64,000 nt of DNA from Bermanella sp036960565 (GCA_036960565.1 JBALXQ010000031.1:8072-72071), one strand, 5' to 3'. Shown: positions 17,579 to 26,710, numbered from the stretch's first letter. A program made the numbers and translations. Notes: generated by a model not told the origin, from the sequence alone.

Positions 17579-18745
17579 GTGCGGGCCTTAAAGTTTAAAA
17601 TTGTTATTGGCTTACTGTCGACATTTTTATCTGTTGGCCTGTTCAGCTCGACTGTTCAGGCTGAGAGTAAAGGCAAAGCGTTAAGCGAGCAGCATTTGGA
17701 AAAGCTGCGTAATGACATAAACAAACTTCAGGCCTACCTTAAAGAAGTTCAGGATGATCATCAGGACTTAGTACATAGCCTGCGTAGTTCAGACCAGGAA
17801 GTGGCTAAAGTTAGTAAGCAAGTTGAAACCTTGCGACGCGCCTTGAAAGAGGAGCGAGCGCGACTAAAAAAGCTCAAGGCCCAGCGTCGCGAAAAGGGCC
17901 GGCAACAAAAGACGCAGCAATCCACCCTTAAGAATATCATTCTCGCCAGTTATAAAATGGGCCAAGAGCCCAAGCTTAAAATGCTTCTTAACCAGCAAGA
18001 CGCTCGCTTATTGGCTCGAAACCTAAAATACCTGCAGCATTTTAATCAGGCTCACCAGCAACAAATTGGCCAGTACCGAGAAACACTGGTGCAACTGGAT
18101 AGCCTTTCCAACGAAGTTCAAATTCAGCAAGATGCCCTGCAAGTAAAATTAAGTCTGTTAAAACAAAGCCACCAGCAATTAAAAGATAAGCAAAGAAAAC
18201 AACAAGAAAATGCCCGCGCTCTGAACAAAAAAATTAAAAACAGCGATGTTAAACTGGCCCGCTTGCAACAGAATCGCCAGCAGCTCATTGAAGTATTGGG
18301 CCGTGTTGAGGAAGTATTTTTAAGTTATGAGCGCACTCAGGAAAGTCGCCCGTTTAAATCTTTAAAAGGAAAACTCCCCAGCCCATTCAATAAAAAGCCA
18401 CGACGCCTGTACGGCAAGTGGCAAGAAAACGGAAAACAGAAATGGCTTGGCTGGACCTACGCTGGCACCGCCGGTAGTCACATAAAAGCCATTCACCATG
18501 GCCGAGTAGTCTTCAGTGATTGGTTGCGAGGTTTTGGGTTGTTAACCATAGTCGATCATGGTCAGGGCTATATGAGTTTATATGCCCGCAATCAGGCCCT
18601 GTTAAAGTCGGTTGGTGACTGGGTAGAAACAGGTGAGGTCATTGCTAAGCTGGGACGCAGTGGTGGCTATGATAAAGATGCCCTGTATTTTGAAATTCGC
18701 CATAAAGGGCAACCGCAAAACCCCAAGCGCTGGCTAAAAGGGTAA
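17579..18745 (+). CDS. envC: Murein hydrolase activator EnvC
   Basis: 388 aa. Starts at a GTG touching the gpmI TAA, so translation is probably coupled. Signal peptide 1-28, long coiled coil of Lys/Gln/Glu-rich heptads (about 35-250), then a LytM/M23 domain (about 285-388). The domain lacks the catalytic His and Asp of active enzymes (SHIKAIHHGRVVF replaces the usual HxGxD region; only FEIRH remains), as in EnvC, which activates amidases AmiA/AmiB at the septum rather than cutting itself. The gpmI-envC-(ctpA)-yibQ order supports this. Confidence 0.92.
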   Translation: MRALKFKIVIGLLSTFLSVGLFSSTVQAESKGKALSEQHLEKLRNDINKLQAYLKEVQDDHQDLVHSLRSSDQEVAKVSKQVETLRRALKEERARLKKLKAQRREKGRQQKTQQSTLKNIILASYKMGQEPKLKMLLNQQDARLLARNLKYLQHFNQAHQQQIGQYRETLVQLDSLSNEVQIQQDALQVKLSLLKQSHQQLKDKQRKQQENARALNKKIKNSDVKLARLQQNRQQLIEVLGRVEEVFLSYERTQESRPFKSLKGKLPSPFNKKPRRLYGKWQENGKQKWLGWTYAGTAGSHIKAIHHGRVVFSDWLRGFGLLTIVDHGQGYMSLYARNQALLKSVGDWVETGEVIAKLGRSGGYDKDALYFEIRHKGQPQNPKRWLKG

Positions 18746-18766
18746 TGCAGTCAGCGAGTATCGTTC

Positions 18767-19513
18767 TTATTTATATTCGCCGCGACGCGAGGCTTCCACC
18801 ATTTTCTGGTATCGACCATCCGCTTTAATTTTCTTTAACCCCTTATTAAAGGCTTCTAGCAAGCGTTGAGCATTGGCTACTTTCTTAGGGAAAATCACCG
18901 AATAATCCCTTGGGCTCAAAGGCTTGGGATGAGCGGTCACCTTATCAGTGAGCCCTAAACGAGATACCAGACCAAACCCCACTTCGGTATCCTCTAATAC
19001 TATGTCGATGCGCCCTGAAGCCAATTTTCGAAAATTGGCTTCATCTTTGGATATTCTTAGAATTTTAATAACACCTTGTTTTTCTAAATCTTCCACGCCG
19101 TAGGCGTAACCCACCACCCCGCCAATTTTAAATTTCTTTAAATCACTGGGTTCACTCCAATCTACCGCTGTAGATTTTAAGTGAAATAACGAAGTGCCTA
19201 ACCGAGCTACTGGCTCACTGTATAAAAAATCCTTGGCTCGCTCCTCGTTATACCCCCAAATAAGTGTGCCTTGGTATTTTCCGGCTTTAGTATCTTCAAA
19301 GCCTCGTTTCCAGGGTAGAAAAACGTACTCGACCTCAATGCCCTCTTCGGCAAATACTGCCGTTACAATATGAGACATGTAGCCATGGTGCTTCAATCCT
19401 TTAGACATATAAGGTGCCCATTCACCATTGGCCAGGGTTATTTTTTCCGCAACGGCTACGTTTGTTGCACCTGCCATTAACGCCAGTGCCCAAATCAACA
19501 TGATACGTAGCAT
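18767..19513 (-). CDS. Periplasmic solute-binding protein, family 3 type, substrate unknown
   Basis: 248 aa from the ATG at 19513, chosen for the near-perfect GGAGGG ribosome site and for a clean signal peptide (MLRIMLIWALALMAGATNVAVA). The mature part follows the SBP_bac_3 fold: LANGEWAPYMSKGLKHHGYMSHIVTAV, FLPWKRGFEDTKAG, ALGGVVGYAYG-like hinge, and DIVLEDTEVGFGL. No permease or ATPase gene is adjacent, so it may be a sensor or orphan binding protein. Convergent with envC, 21 bases apart. Confidence 0.8.
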   Translation of the reverse strand: MLRIMLIWALALMAGATNVAVAEKITLANGEWAPYMSKGLKHHGYMSHIVTAVFAEEGIEVEYVFLPWKRGFEDTKAGKYQGTLIWGYNEERAKDFLYSEPVARLGTSLFHLKSTAVDWSEPSDLKKFKIGGVVGYAYGVEDLEKQGVIKILRISKDEANFRKLASGRIDIVLEDTEVGFGLVSRLGLTDKVTAHPKPLSPRDYSVIFPKKVANAQRLLEAFNKGLKKIKADGRYQKMVEASRRGEYK

Positions 19514-19771
19514 GCATCCCTCCTTAAGGTTTATTTTACAATGTTGTCTAATGACTATAGACCATAGAGAAGTGAGTAAATGAAGGTTCACTGGCCTCTT
19601 TGGCAAATCATTCCGAGTTTTATAAAAAAGCAAACAAATCACATAAATGACAAAATTCCTGCTTAAAACTCAGTATTTAGCTTCCTTTTCGGCGATAAAC
19701 TTCAAATTTCATAACAATCTGTTATAAATAAATATTACACATTAATATTTATTCATTGTTAACCAAACGAG

Positions 19772-21151
19772 ATGTCCATGTTTCGCTTATTATTTCTTGC
19801 TCTACTGATGTTCAGTACGCATTTCACAGCCCAGGCTCAGGACATTATTGAAGGGGAAGCAAAGGTTGCACCTTCACGTCTGCCTTTAGAGGAGTTGCGT
19901 ACCTTTGCTGAAATTTTTGAACGTATTCGCTCCAGTTATGTTGAGGGTGTTGACGACAAAACCCTGCTAGAAAATGCCATTCACGGCATGCTGGGGGGGT
20001 TAGATCCTCATTCATCTTATTTGGGCCCAGAAGATTTTAACGACCTAAAATCCAGCACCAGCGGAAAATTTGGTGGTCTTGGCATTGAAGTGGGCATTGA
20101 AGACGGCTTCATAAAAGTGGTGAGCCCAATCGATGATACCCCGGCTCAAAAGGCTGGCATTCAGTCAGGGGATTTAATCATTAAGTTGGATGACACTCCG
20201 GTGAAAGGCATTGGCCTAAACGATGCGATTGAAAAAATGCGCGGTGAAGCGGGCAGCGAGATTGCTATTACCATCTTAAGAGAAGGAGAAAATAAGCCTT
20301 TAGTTTTCACCCTCGTACGTGCACAAATCAATATCACCAGCGTCAAACACAAACTGCTTGAAGAAAATTATGGATATGTACGCATTACCCAATTTCAAGA
20401 AAACACCGGAAATGATTTACATAAAGCCCTGAAAAAACTCATGGACAGTAACGAATCTCCACTTGACGGCTTGGTACTGGATTTACGTAATAACCCAGGC
20501 GGCGTGCTTGATGCGTCCGTTTCGGTAAGCGACACTTTTATTGAACAAGGACTCATCGTATATACCCAAGGGCGAGTGGCCAATGCCGATGTTCGTTACG
20601 AGGCAACTGTAGATACCCTAGCCCCTGATGTCCCTTTAATCGTATTAATTAACGGTGGCAGCGCCTCCGCCTCTGAAATTGTGGCCGGAGCTCTTCAGGA
20701 CCATGGACGCGCACTAATTCTGGGAACCCAGAGTTTTGGCAAGGGTTCAGTACAAACTGTACTGCCTCTTAATGGCGATCACGCTCTAAAGCTTACGACC
20801 GCTCGTTACTTCACCCCAAATGGCCGTTCGATTCAGGCCAAGGGCATCAGCCCAGATATCGCCATCAACCCAGGGACCTTTACCCCGTCCAAAGATGCTC
20901 GCTTTTATAAAGAGGCTGATCTAAAAGGGCATTTAGAAAATAACAAAGAGGCCGATAAGGTTTCTGAGAGCAAAGAAATAAAAGATGAGATGAAGCAGTT
21001 TATCGCTAAGGATTATCAGCTGCAGCAGGCACTGACGTTATTAAAAGGAATGAAAGTACTTGCCATTAAAAAACCAACACAGCCGGCCCCGAGTTCAACT
21101 CCGACTGAAATTGAAGTACCTACTGAAACTGCTGAGCCTGCTAGCTCCTAG
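19772..21151 (+). CDS. ctpA: Carboxy-terminal processing protease CtpA (S41 family)
   Basis: 459 aa. Signal peptide 1-22 (cleavage near AQA|QD), PDZ domain about 98-180 (GGLGIEVGIEDGFIKVV), and the S41 core with a Ser-Lys dyad: S299 in GGSASASEI and K324 in GTQSFGKGSVQT, 25 residues apart as in CtpB. The C-terminus is a charged and Pro/Thr-rich tail. Periplasmic protease that in related bacteria trims PBPs and peptidoglycan hydrolases. Two ATGs (19772, 19778) are possible; ACGAG fits the second better. Its end overlaps yibQ. Confidence 0.93.
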   Translation: MSMFRLLFLALLMFSTHFTAQAQDIIEGEAKVAPSRLPLEELRTFAEIFERIRSSYVEGVDDKTLLENAIHGMLGGLDPHSSYLGPEDFNDLKSSTSGKFGGLGIEVGIEDGFIKVVSPIDDTPAQKAGIQSGDLIIKLDDTPVKGIGLNDAIEKMRGEAGSEIAITILREGENKPLVFTLVRAQINITSVKHKLLEENYGYVRITQFQENTGNDLHKALKKLMDSNESPLDGLVLDLRNNPGGVLDASVSVSDTFIEQGLIVYTQGRVANADVRYEATVDTLAPDVPLIVLINGGSASASEIVAGALQDHGRALILGTQSFGKGSVQTVLPLNGDHALKLTTARYFTPNGRSIQAKGISPDIAINPGTFTPSKDARFYKEADLKGHLENNKEADKVSESKEIKDEMKQFIAKDYQLQQALTLLKGMKVLAIKKPTQPAPSSTPTEIEVPTETAEPASS

Positions 21152-21947
21152 CCTTTTCATTTTTCCTGTGTGTGCCGAGCCAACTCCCACGGCTCGGCTC
21201 GCCATCATCATAGATGATCTCGGCAACAGCTTAACCCAAGGCCTCGATGCCATCGCCCTGCCAGGCAATATTACCTTCGCCGTTATGCCACACCGTAAAT
21301 ACAGTAACAAGCTCGCTCAGCGTGCTGGGCGCCTAGGTAAACAGGTCTTACTGCACGCCCCCATGAGCACTGTGAATCACAGAAAGCTTGGCCCAGGCGC
21401 TCTGCACGAAGGTCTTAATGAAAAGCAGCTTAAAGACAGACTCAGATTTGCCATTCACAGCATTCCCTTTATTAGCGGTGTTAATAATCACATGGGCAGC
21501 CTGCTAACGACCCAAAGCCATGCCATGACCTGGGTTATGGAAGTGTTAAAGGAAAAGGAATTATTTTTTGTAGACAGCCGCACTAGTGCACAAAGTCAGG
21601 GTTATGAAATAGCGCTTAGGAAGGGCATAGATAGTGCTAAAAGAGATATTTTTTTAGATCATGAATTAGATATAGATCATATCCATCAACAATTTAAAAA
21701 GGCACTGACCATCGCGCAAAAATACGGCAGTGCCATTGCAATTGGCCATCCCCATGACAGTACCCTATTTTATTTAAACAAGGTATTGCCGCAACTGGAG
21801 GGCAGTGAAATAAGTTTACACAGTGTGAGTGAGCTACTAGATATAGGCACAAAGAGCGCAAGCCAATTCGCCACTAACACTTATTTACCACCACACGTAA
21901 AACTGGATCAACTAGTGCAACAATTAAGCCTACCGAGCCAACATTAG
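21060..21947 (+). CDS. yibQ: Divergent polysaccharide deacetylase family protein (YibQ)
   Basis: 295 aa from the TTG at 21060, which has AAGGA about ten bases upstream. A shorter product from the TTG at 21111 would have a more classical signal peptide (LKYLLKLLSLLAPSLFIFPVCA). No ATG is available. Divergent deacetylase (PF04748) signature: RLAIIIDDLGNSL, NITFAVMPH, LLHAPM, ISGVNNHMGS, FFVDSRTSA, AIAIGHPH. Overlaps ctpA by 92 bases in another frame. Periplasmic; enzymatic activity uncertain in this family. Confidence 0.85.
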   Translation: MPLKNQHSRPRVQLRLKLKYLLKLLSLLAPSLFIFPVCAEPTPTARLAIIIDDLGNSLTQGLDAIALPGNITFAVMPHRKYSNKLAQRAGRLGKQVLLHAPMSTVNHRKLGPGALHEGLNEKQLKDRLRFAIHSIPFISGVNNHMGSLLTTQSHAMTWVMEVLKEKELFFVDSRTSAQSQGYEIALRKGIDSAKRDIFLDHELDIDHIHQQFKKALTIAQKYGSAIAIGHPHDSTLFYLNKVLPQLEGSEISLHSVSELLDIGTKSASQFATNTYLPPHVKLDQLVQQLSLPSQH

Positions 21948-21969
21948 CCCCTGAAAGCACATTGCTACT

Positions 21970-23883
21970 TTATTCGTTAGCCAGCAGCTCCATCATTTCT
22001 TCTAGCTCTTCAGATTTTTCCATCCAGCTGTCCTCAACTTCTTGTAACTGTTGGGTTTGAGAAGCCTGAGCCGCCAAGACTGTCTGTAGCGTATCTTTAT
22101 TTTGAGGTTCATACAGACTGGTGTCGGCAAGTTGAGTTTCGATATCTTCAAGACTGGCCTGAAGCTTTTCAACTTGTGTTTCAAGCTTATCCACCACCTT
22201 TTTTAAGGGGCTCATTTGTTTACGAATATCTGCCTCACGGCGCTTTTTCTCTTTTTTGGCTTCGGCACTATTTTCAGTTGAGGCACGCACAGTTGATGAT
22301 TGCGATGCGTCTTGTTGCGAGCGTTTAATAAACTGATGGTAGTCTTCTAAGTCACCATCGAATTCTGATAACGCCCCATCATGAATCAGCCAAAACTGAT
22401 CCACTGTATTTGATAACAAATAACGGTCGTGACTCACCACCAATATAGCCCCTTCATAATTTTGCAAAGCAAGTGCAAGAGCATGACGCATGTCCAGGTC
22501 TAGATGGTTAGTGGGTTCATCAAGAATGAGTAAGTTAGGCTTGAGCCAAGCAATACGAGCAAGTGCTAAACGAGCCAGCTCTCCACCGGAGAAACTTTCA
22601 CAAGTCTCCATGGCCATGTCACCGTTAAAACCAAAGCCACCTAGGAAATTTCGAATTTGTTGATCAGTGGCGGTTTCTTTTAAACCTTGTAAATGCTGAG
22701 ACGGCGATATGTGTAGGTCTAGCTCATCTACCTGGTGCTGGGCAAAATAACCAATGGAAAGAAATTCTCCTTCCTGATATTCACCATTAATTAAAGGTAA
22801 TTCGGCGATAATGCCCTTTATTAAAGTAGATTTACCCGCGCCGTTGGCCCCGAGCAAACCAATTCTATCTCCCGGGTGCAGACTTAACTTAACCTTTTGT
22901 AAATGAGGCACGTCCCCATAGCCAATGTCGGCTCCACGCAAAGTTAATAGGGGATCACTGTATTTTTCAGCATTTGGAAATTGAAATTGAAATTCGCTAT
23001 CAATGTGAGCAGCCGAAATCATTTCCATACGCTCAAGGCTTTTAATACGGCTCTGAGCTTGTTTAGCCTTAGTAGCCTTAGCCCTAAAGCGAGTGATGAA
23101 ACTTTCGATGTGTTTTATTTGCGCTTGCTGCTGCTCATACATAGATTGTTGCTGAGCCAAGCGCTCGGCGCGACGACGCTCAAAGGCAGCGTAATTACCG
23201 GCATACAAATTAAGTTGTGATTGATGCAGATGAATAATGCCGTTACTTACACTATCAATAAAATCTCTATCGTGACTAATTAATAATAGAGTGCCTCTGT
23301 ATCGCTGTAAAAACGATTCAAGCCACATGGCCGCATCCAAGTCCAAGTGGTTGGTGGGCTCATCCAGCAGTAATAGATCACTCGGCATAATTAAAGCTTT
23401 GGCTAAATTGAGGCGCATGCGCCAGCCACCACTAAAGGCGCTAACCGGATTGGACATTTGTTCAGTCTTAAAACCCAAGCCAGCCAGCATGGTTTTACCC
23501 ATTTGTGGAATTTCATAACCGTGAATAATTTCAAACTCACCATGCAAGGTAGCCAGTTTAAGATCATCCTTTTGTTGCTCTGCCTCTAACATGGATTCTT
23601 GTACTTGACGAAAAACCTGGTGCCCATCTAGCACATAATCCAATGCAGTTTGCTCGGACGCCGCTACTTCCTGTGCCATATAAGCCATGCGCCAGTTTTT
23701 GGGCATGCTTAAACTCCCCTGATCAAGAGGCAACTGTCCTAAAATTAATTTGAAGAGCGTAGATTTTCCTGCGCCGTTGGCTCCCACCACAGCGAGTTTG
23801 TGGCCATCATGCACAGTTAAATCAGCTAGTTTAAAAATTTCTTTGGAGCCTAGGTTCAGATTAACCTGCGTGAGACGTATCAT
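21970..23883 (-). CDS. yheS: ABC-F type ATPase YheS
   Basis: 637 aa with two ABC cassettes in one chain and no membrane helices. The first has Walker A GANGAGKS (34-41), signature SGGWRMRLNLAKAL and LLLDEPTNHLD; the second has GANGAGKST, SGGELARLALARIA and LILDEPTNHLD. The interdomain linker RFRAKATKAKQAQSRIKSLERME is close to E. coli YheS, and a charged coiled-coil C-terminus follows. ABC-F proteins act on stalled ribosomes. The same neighbour order (yheS beside a TIGR02444 gene) occurs in Pseudomonas. Confidence 0.93.
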   Translation of the reverse strand: MIRLTQVNLNLGSKEIFKLADLTVHDGHKLAVVGANGAGKSTLFKLILGQLPLDQGSLSMPKNWRMAYMAQEVAASEQTALDYVLDGHQVFRQVQESMLEAEQQKDDLKLATLHGEFEIIHGYEIPQMGKTMLAGLGFKTEQMSNPVSAFSGGWRMRLNLAKALIMPSDLLLLDEPTNHLDLDAAMWLESFLQRYRGTLLLISHDRDFIDSVSNGIIHLHQSQLNLYAGNYAAFERRRAERLAQQQSMYEQQQAQIKHIESFITRFRAKATKAKQAQSRIKSLERMEMISAAHIDSEFQFQFPNAEKYSDPLLTLRGADIGYGDVPHLQKVKLSLHPGDRIGLLGANGAGKSTLIKGIIAELPLINGEYQEGEFLSIGYFAQHQVDELDLHISPSQHLQGLKETATDQQIRNFLGGFGFNGDMAMETCESFSGGELARLALARIAWLKPNLLILDEPTNHLDLDMRHALALALQNYEGAILVVSHDRYLLSNTVDQFWLIHDGALSEFDGDLEDYHQFIKRSQQDASQSSTVRASTENSAEAKKEKKRREADIRKQMSPLKKVVDKLETQVEKLQASLEDIETQLADTSLYEPQNKDTLQTVLAAQASQTQQLQEVEDSWMEKSEELEEMMELLANE

Positions 23884-23920
23884 GTGGCTACTTCATAATA
23901 AACAAAAAAGGGGGTAAAAA

Positions 23921-24409
23921 ATGGGCGCTGCGCATGATGCCACAAATCAGAAAAATAACCCATTGTGGATCTATTCCCTTAAGCAATATGCAAATCCCTC
24001 TTGTGCAACTTTTCTTCTCGACGCCCAAGATACCTATCAACTTGATATAAACATCCTGCTATTTATTGGTTGGCTAGCAACACAGGGACGTTGCCTTGAT
24101 ATACAGAAATTAAAGGCAATCAAAATAGACACTTGGCAAGAACAGGTTATTCAACCCTTAAGAAAAGTACGGCAACAGGCCAAAACACTGGCCAATAGCG
24201 ATTTTTATCAAAGTATTAAGGAACTGGAGTTAGATGCTGAATATCAAGAACAAAACAAGCTATATGGGATAAGTGAAGACATGAAAAAACAAAACGTTGA
24301 ATTCGCCGTATGCATCAGGCGGGGATGTGTTATGTATTTTGAAGGGATAAACCAAGAACTAGAAGATCAATGGCTGCAAATGCTAACTCAGCACCTGCAG
24401 CCTAAATGA
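23921..24409 (+). CDS. TIGR02444 family protein of unknown function
   Basis: 162 aa soluble protein, divergent from yheS and convergent with the AlgP-like gene. Typical features are NPLWIYSLKQYANPSCATFLL at the start, a Leu-rich DINILLFIGWLATQG and WQEQVIQPLRKVRQQAK. These match the TIGR02444 (DUF2390) family, which is found beside yheS and algP in pseudomonads. No catalytic motif is evident. Confidence 0.85.
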   Translation: MGAAHDATNQKNNPLWIYSLKQYANPSCATFLLDAQDTYQLDINILLFIGWLATQGRCLDIQKLKAIKIDTWQEQVIQPLRKVRQQAKTLANSDFYQSIKELELDAEYQEQNKLYGISEDMKKQNVEFAVCIRRGCVMYFEGINQELEDQWLQMLTQHLQPK

Positions 24410-24410
24410 C

Positions 24411-24430
24411 TAATTGTTAATTAACAATTA
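24411..24430. repeat. Perfect 20-base AT-rich palindrome between convergent genes
   Basis: TAATTGTTAATTAACAATTA is fully self-complementary, starts one base after the TIGR02444 gene stop and includes the TAA of the AlgP-like gene. It contains no GC-rich stem, so it is a weak terminator at best; it could be a dimer-binding site. Confidence 0.5.
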
Positions 24431-25270
24431 TGCATCTTCGTTGAACAAGCTCTGTACTGGTGATGCAGGCACTTCAGGTGCAGCTTCAACAGCAGCTTTT
24501 GGTGCTTTTACAGCTTTAGCCGCTTTTTTAGCAGCCTTGGCTTCAGCTTTTACTGTTTTAGCAGCTTCTTTTTTAGCTTTAGCAGCTTCTTTCTTACCTT
24601 TTAGCTTAGCTTTCTCTTTATCAGCAGATGCTTTAGCTTTAGCTTTTTCTTTTTTAGCAACGGCTTTGTCGCTAGCAGCTTGCTTTTTAGCAGCGGCTTT
24701 ATCGTCAGCAGCTTGCTTCTTAGCAATGTCAGACTCTACAGCTACACGAGCTTTTTCTAGCTTAGCAACTTTCTGGTTATCAGCTTTAACTGTTTCAGCT
24801 TCAGATTTTGCAGCAGACAATGTCGCTTTAGCAGCAACTAGCGCAGCTTTAGTCTCAGCAGATTTAGCTTTGGCAGCGGCCAATTGCTTAACACCAGCTG
24901 GAGATTTCTTTGCTTTAACTTTAGTGGCTACTTTAGCTTGAGCTTCTTTCGCTTTTTTCTCAGCAGCAGAAGCTTTGGCGGCAGCTTTATCAGCAGAAGC
25001 CAATACTTTACCAGCATCTGCTTCCATTTTAGTACGAACTTTAACTAGCTGAGCAGTAAGCTTGGCAATTTCGCTCTCGATTTGAGCGATAGGGCTAACT
25101 ACTTTTTTCTCTGCAACTTTCTTAGCTGGTGCTTTTTTCACAGCAGGCTTTTTAGCGGCCGCTTTTTTAGGAGCTACTTTCTTAGGAGCTACTTTTTTAG
25201 GAGCTACTTTCTTAGGAGCTACTTTCTTAGGAGCTGCTTTTTTCGGTGCTGCTTTTTTAGTTGCGGCCAT
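24428..25270 (-). CDS. algP: AlgP-like Ala/Lys-rich histone H1-like protein
   Basis: 280 aa from the ATG at 25270 (GAGG seven bases upstream; an in-frame ATG at 25318 has no ribosome site). Composition is almost all Ala, Lys, Glu and Val. Residues 7-36 are six (A/V)APKK pentapeptides, and the rest is alternating Lys/Ala helical sequence, with an acidic C-terminus (VQSLFNEDA). This resembles Pseudomonas AlgP/AlgR3, a nucleoid-associated regulator, though there the repeats are C-terminal. It probably binds DNA non-specifically through the Lys-Pro repeats. Confidence 0.75.
   Translation of the reverse strand: MAATKKAAPKKAAPKKVAPKKVAPKKVAPKKVAPKKAAAKKPAVKKAPAKKVAEKKVVSPIAQIESEIAKLTAQLVKVRTKMEADAGKVLASADKAAAKASAAEKKAKEAQAKVATKVKAKKSPAGVKQLAAAKAKSAETKAALVAAKATLSAAKSEAETVKADNQKVAKLEKARVAVESDIAKKQAADDKAAAKKQAASDKAVAKKEKAKAKASADKEKAKLKGKKEAAKAKKEAAKTVKAEAKAAKKAAKAVKAPKAAVEAAPEVPASPVQSLFNEDA
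25163..25252 (-). repeat. Six tandem 15-base coding repeats in the AlgP-like gene
   Basis: Encodes six consecutive (A/V)APKK units, each 15 bases; four VAPKK units are near-identical at DNA level (core TTAGGAGCTAC on the plus strand). A degenerate AAAKK and PAVKK follow. Such repeats can expand or contract by slippage without frameshift. Confidence 0.85.
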
Positions 25271-25383
25271 GATATACCTCTGTGGACGGTGGACTGGGTG
25301 TGAGCCGCAATTATACAAAGCAAAAAATGATTTTCTATAAGAATTGGATGTTTTTTGTAACTTTCTGGTAAATGAATGCGATT

Positions 25384-26103
25384 TTATCGATCAAATTGAA
25401 TTTTTAGCCAGCTAATTAATGGTTTCCACTCTTCAACGTCTTTTTCATGGGGTTGAGAAAAATCATAAATCCCCATTCCAAATTCGGCAGCGCGAACATA
25501 ATGTTGGGTATCTCGAAGACTACTTATGAATGGAATATTCAAACTGTGTAAAAAAATCTGTAATTTTTTATAGCCCAAAGTGTTGTGCTTAACCCGGTTT
25601 GCAATCACGGCTATAGGCTTTGGCTTCAAACGAAAGCCCGGACTTAACAACACATCTTTAATAAAAGAAGTAGCAGCACGGATATCAATAGCAGAAGGTA
25701 CCACTGGGATTATCAACATATCGCAATGATTAAGGTGATCAGATAAAAGATTACCGCCCAACCCTGCTGGCGTATCTATAATAATGTGGCTGGTATTGCT
25801 GGGCACCCCTAATTGAAAGCTGCGAGTGGTGTGAACATCGCAACGACGAAAAGCCGCCACCGAATAAATTTGAGGCAATTTATCATTGCGTACAGAAAGC
25901 CACTGAGTACTGGAACCCTGAGGATCGTGATCGATAAGAGCCACTATGTTTTTATGCCGCGCAAGGTACGCAGCAATATTGGTCACTAAAGTGGTTTTAC
26001 CACAACCTCCTTTTGCATTGGCCACCAAAATTCGTTTCGGCAAGTGGCGCTCTACAATTCGAGTAGGCTGGGTCTCTATAGGGTCTGAAATTTTACGGGT
26101 CAC
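25384..26103 (-). CDS. ParA/MinD-family ATPase, orphan
   Basis: About 239 aa from a GTG at 26103 (GGAAGG four bases upstream); a TTG at 26115 would add four residues. Deviant Walker A KGGCGKTTL, switch ALIDHDPQGSSTQW, and Walker B HIIIDTPAGLGG define the ParA family. No parB gene or parS-like repeat is nearby, so it is not the chromosome-partition pair; such orphans often position other cellular cargo. Separated from the AlgP-like gene by about 110 bases. Confidence 0.85.
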   Translation of the reverse strand: MTRKISDPIETQPTRIVERHLPKRILVANAKGGCGKTTLVTNIAAYLARHKNIVALIDHDPQGSSTQWLSVRNDKLPQIYSVAAFRRCDVHTTRSFQLGVPSNTSHIIIDTPAGLGGNLLSDHLNHCDMLIIPVVPSAIDIRAATSFIKDVLLSPGFRLKPKPIAVIANRVKHNTLGYKKLQIFLHSLNIPFISSLRDTQHYVRAAEFGMGIYDFSQPHEKDVEEWKPLISWLKIQFDR

Positions 26104-26232
26104 AGATCCTTCCAAATTTCATATGCCATTCCTTGTGCATAAACCTTTAGTTTCCAGCCTCTATAACAAGCCGCTTTAATAAAATTAGTCTAATATGTGC
26201 GACCTTGAGAAATATTGGCAGGAGCCACAAAT

Positions 26233-26679
26233 ATGTCCTTGTTCTATAAATTAATTATCTTGGGATTAATACTCGCCCTAGCCTCCCCATTCATTATGAA
26301 GAAGCCTGATGGAACACCCTTCATGACCTGGCAGCAATTGATGCCGGATGATGTTAAATCCTCATTCAAAAAGGATACCCAGCTCTATCGCTGGAAAGAT
26401 GATAAAGGCCATTGGCAATACACCGATACCCCCCCTGAAAATAATCAAGCCGAACGGATTGTTGTTAAAGCCACTATTAACTCCATGAAAACTATCGAGC
26501 TACCTGAGGGCTATCAACCAAAGAAGGAAGAACCTGTAAACCCACAGAATCAAAATTCTGGTCTAAGCCTTCCTACTACGGCTCCTTTAACTGAAGTCCC
26601 TAAATTATTAGAAGATATAGATGGCATTCAAGCAAAATATGACGCTAGACAAAGCCAGATTGATGCCGCCACACGTTAG
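26233..26679 (+). CDS. DUF4124 domain membrane-anchored protein
   Basis: 148 aa from the ATG at 26233 (GGAG eight bases upstream). One N-terminal membrane helix (about 4-24) and a DUF4124 core LYRWKDDKGHWQYTDTPP at about 57-74, then a Pro/Asn-rich tail and a short coiled segment. DUF4124 proteins are envelope proteins of unknown role, common in gammaproteobacteria. Divergent from the ParA gene. Confidence 0.8.
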   Translation: MSLFYKLIILGLILALASPFIMKKPDGTPFMTWQQLMPDDVKSSFKKDTQLYRWKDDKGHWQYTDTPPENNQAERIVVKATINSMKTIELPEGYQPKKEEPVNPQNQNSGLSLPTTAPLTEVPKLLEDIDGIQAKYDARQSQIDAATR

Positions 26680-26710
26680 AATTTTAGCCGAACTAGATAT
26701 CGTCCTATAT

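Noticed and set aside
17579..18745. Active M23 peptidase
   Set aside because: The metal-binding His and Asp residues of the LytM domain are missing, which fits the activator EnvC instead.
24414..24941. 175-codon Ala/Leu/Ser-rich frame opposite the AlgP-like gene
   Set aside because: Shadow of the low-complexity Ala/Lys codons on the other strand; no ribosome site or family likeness.
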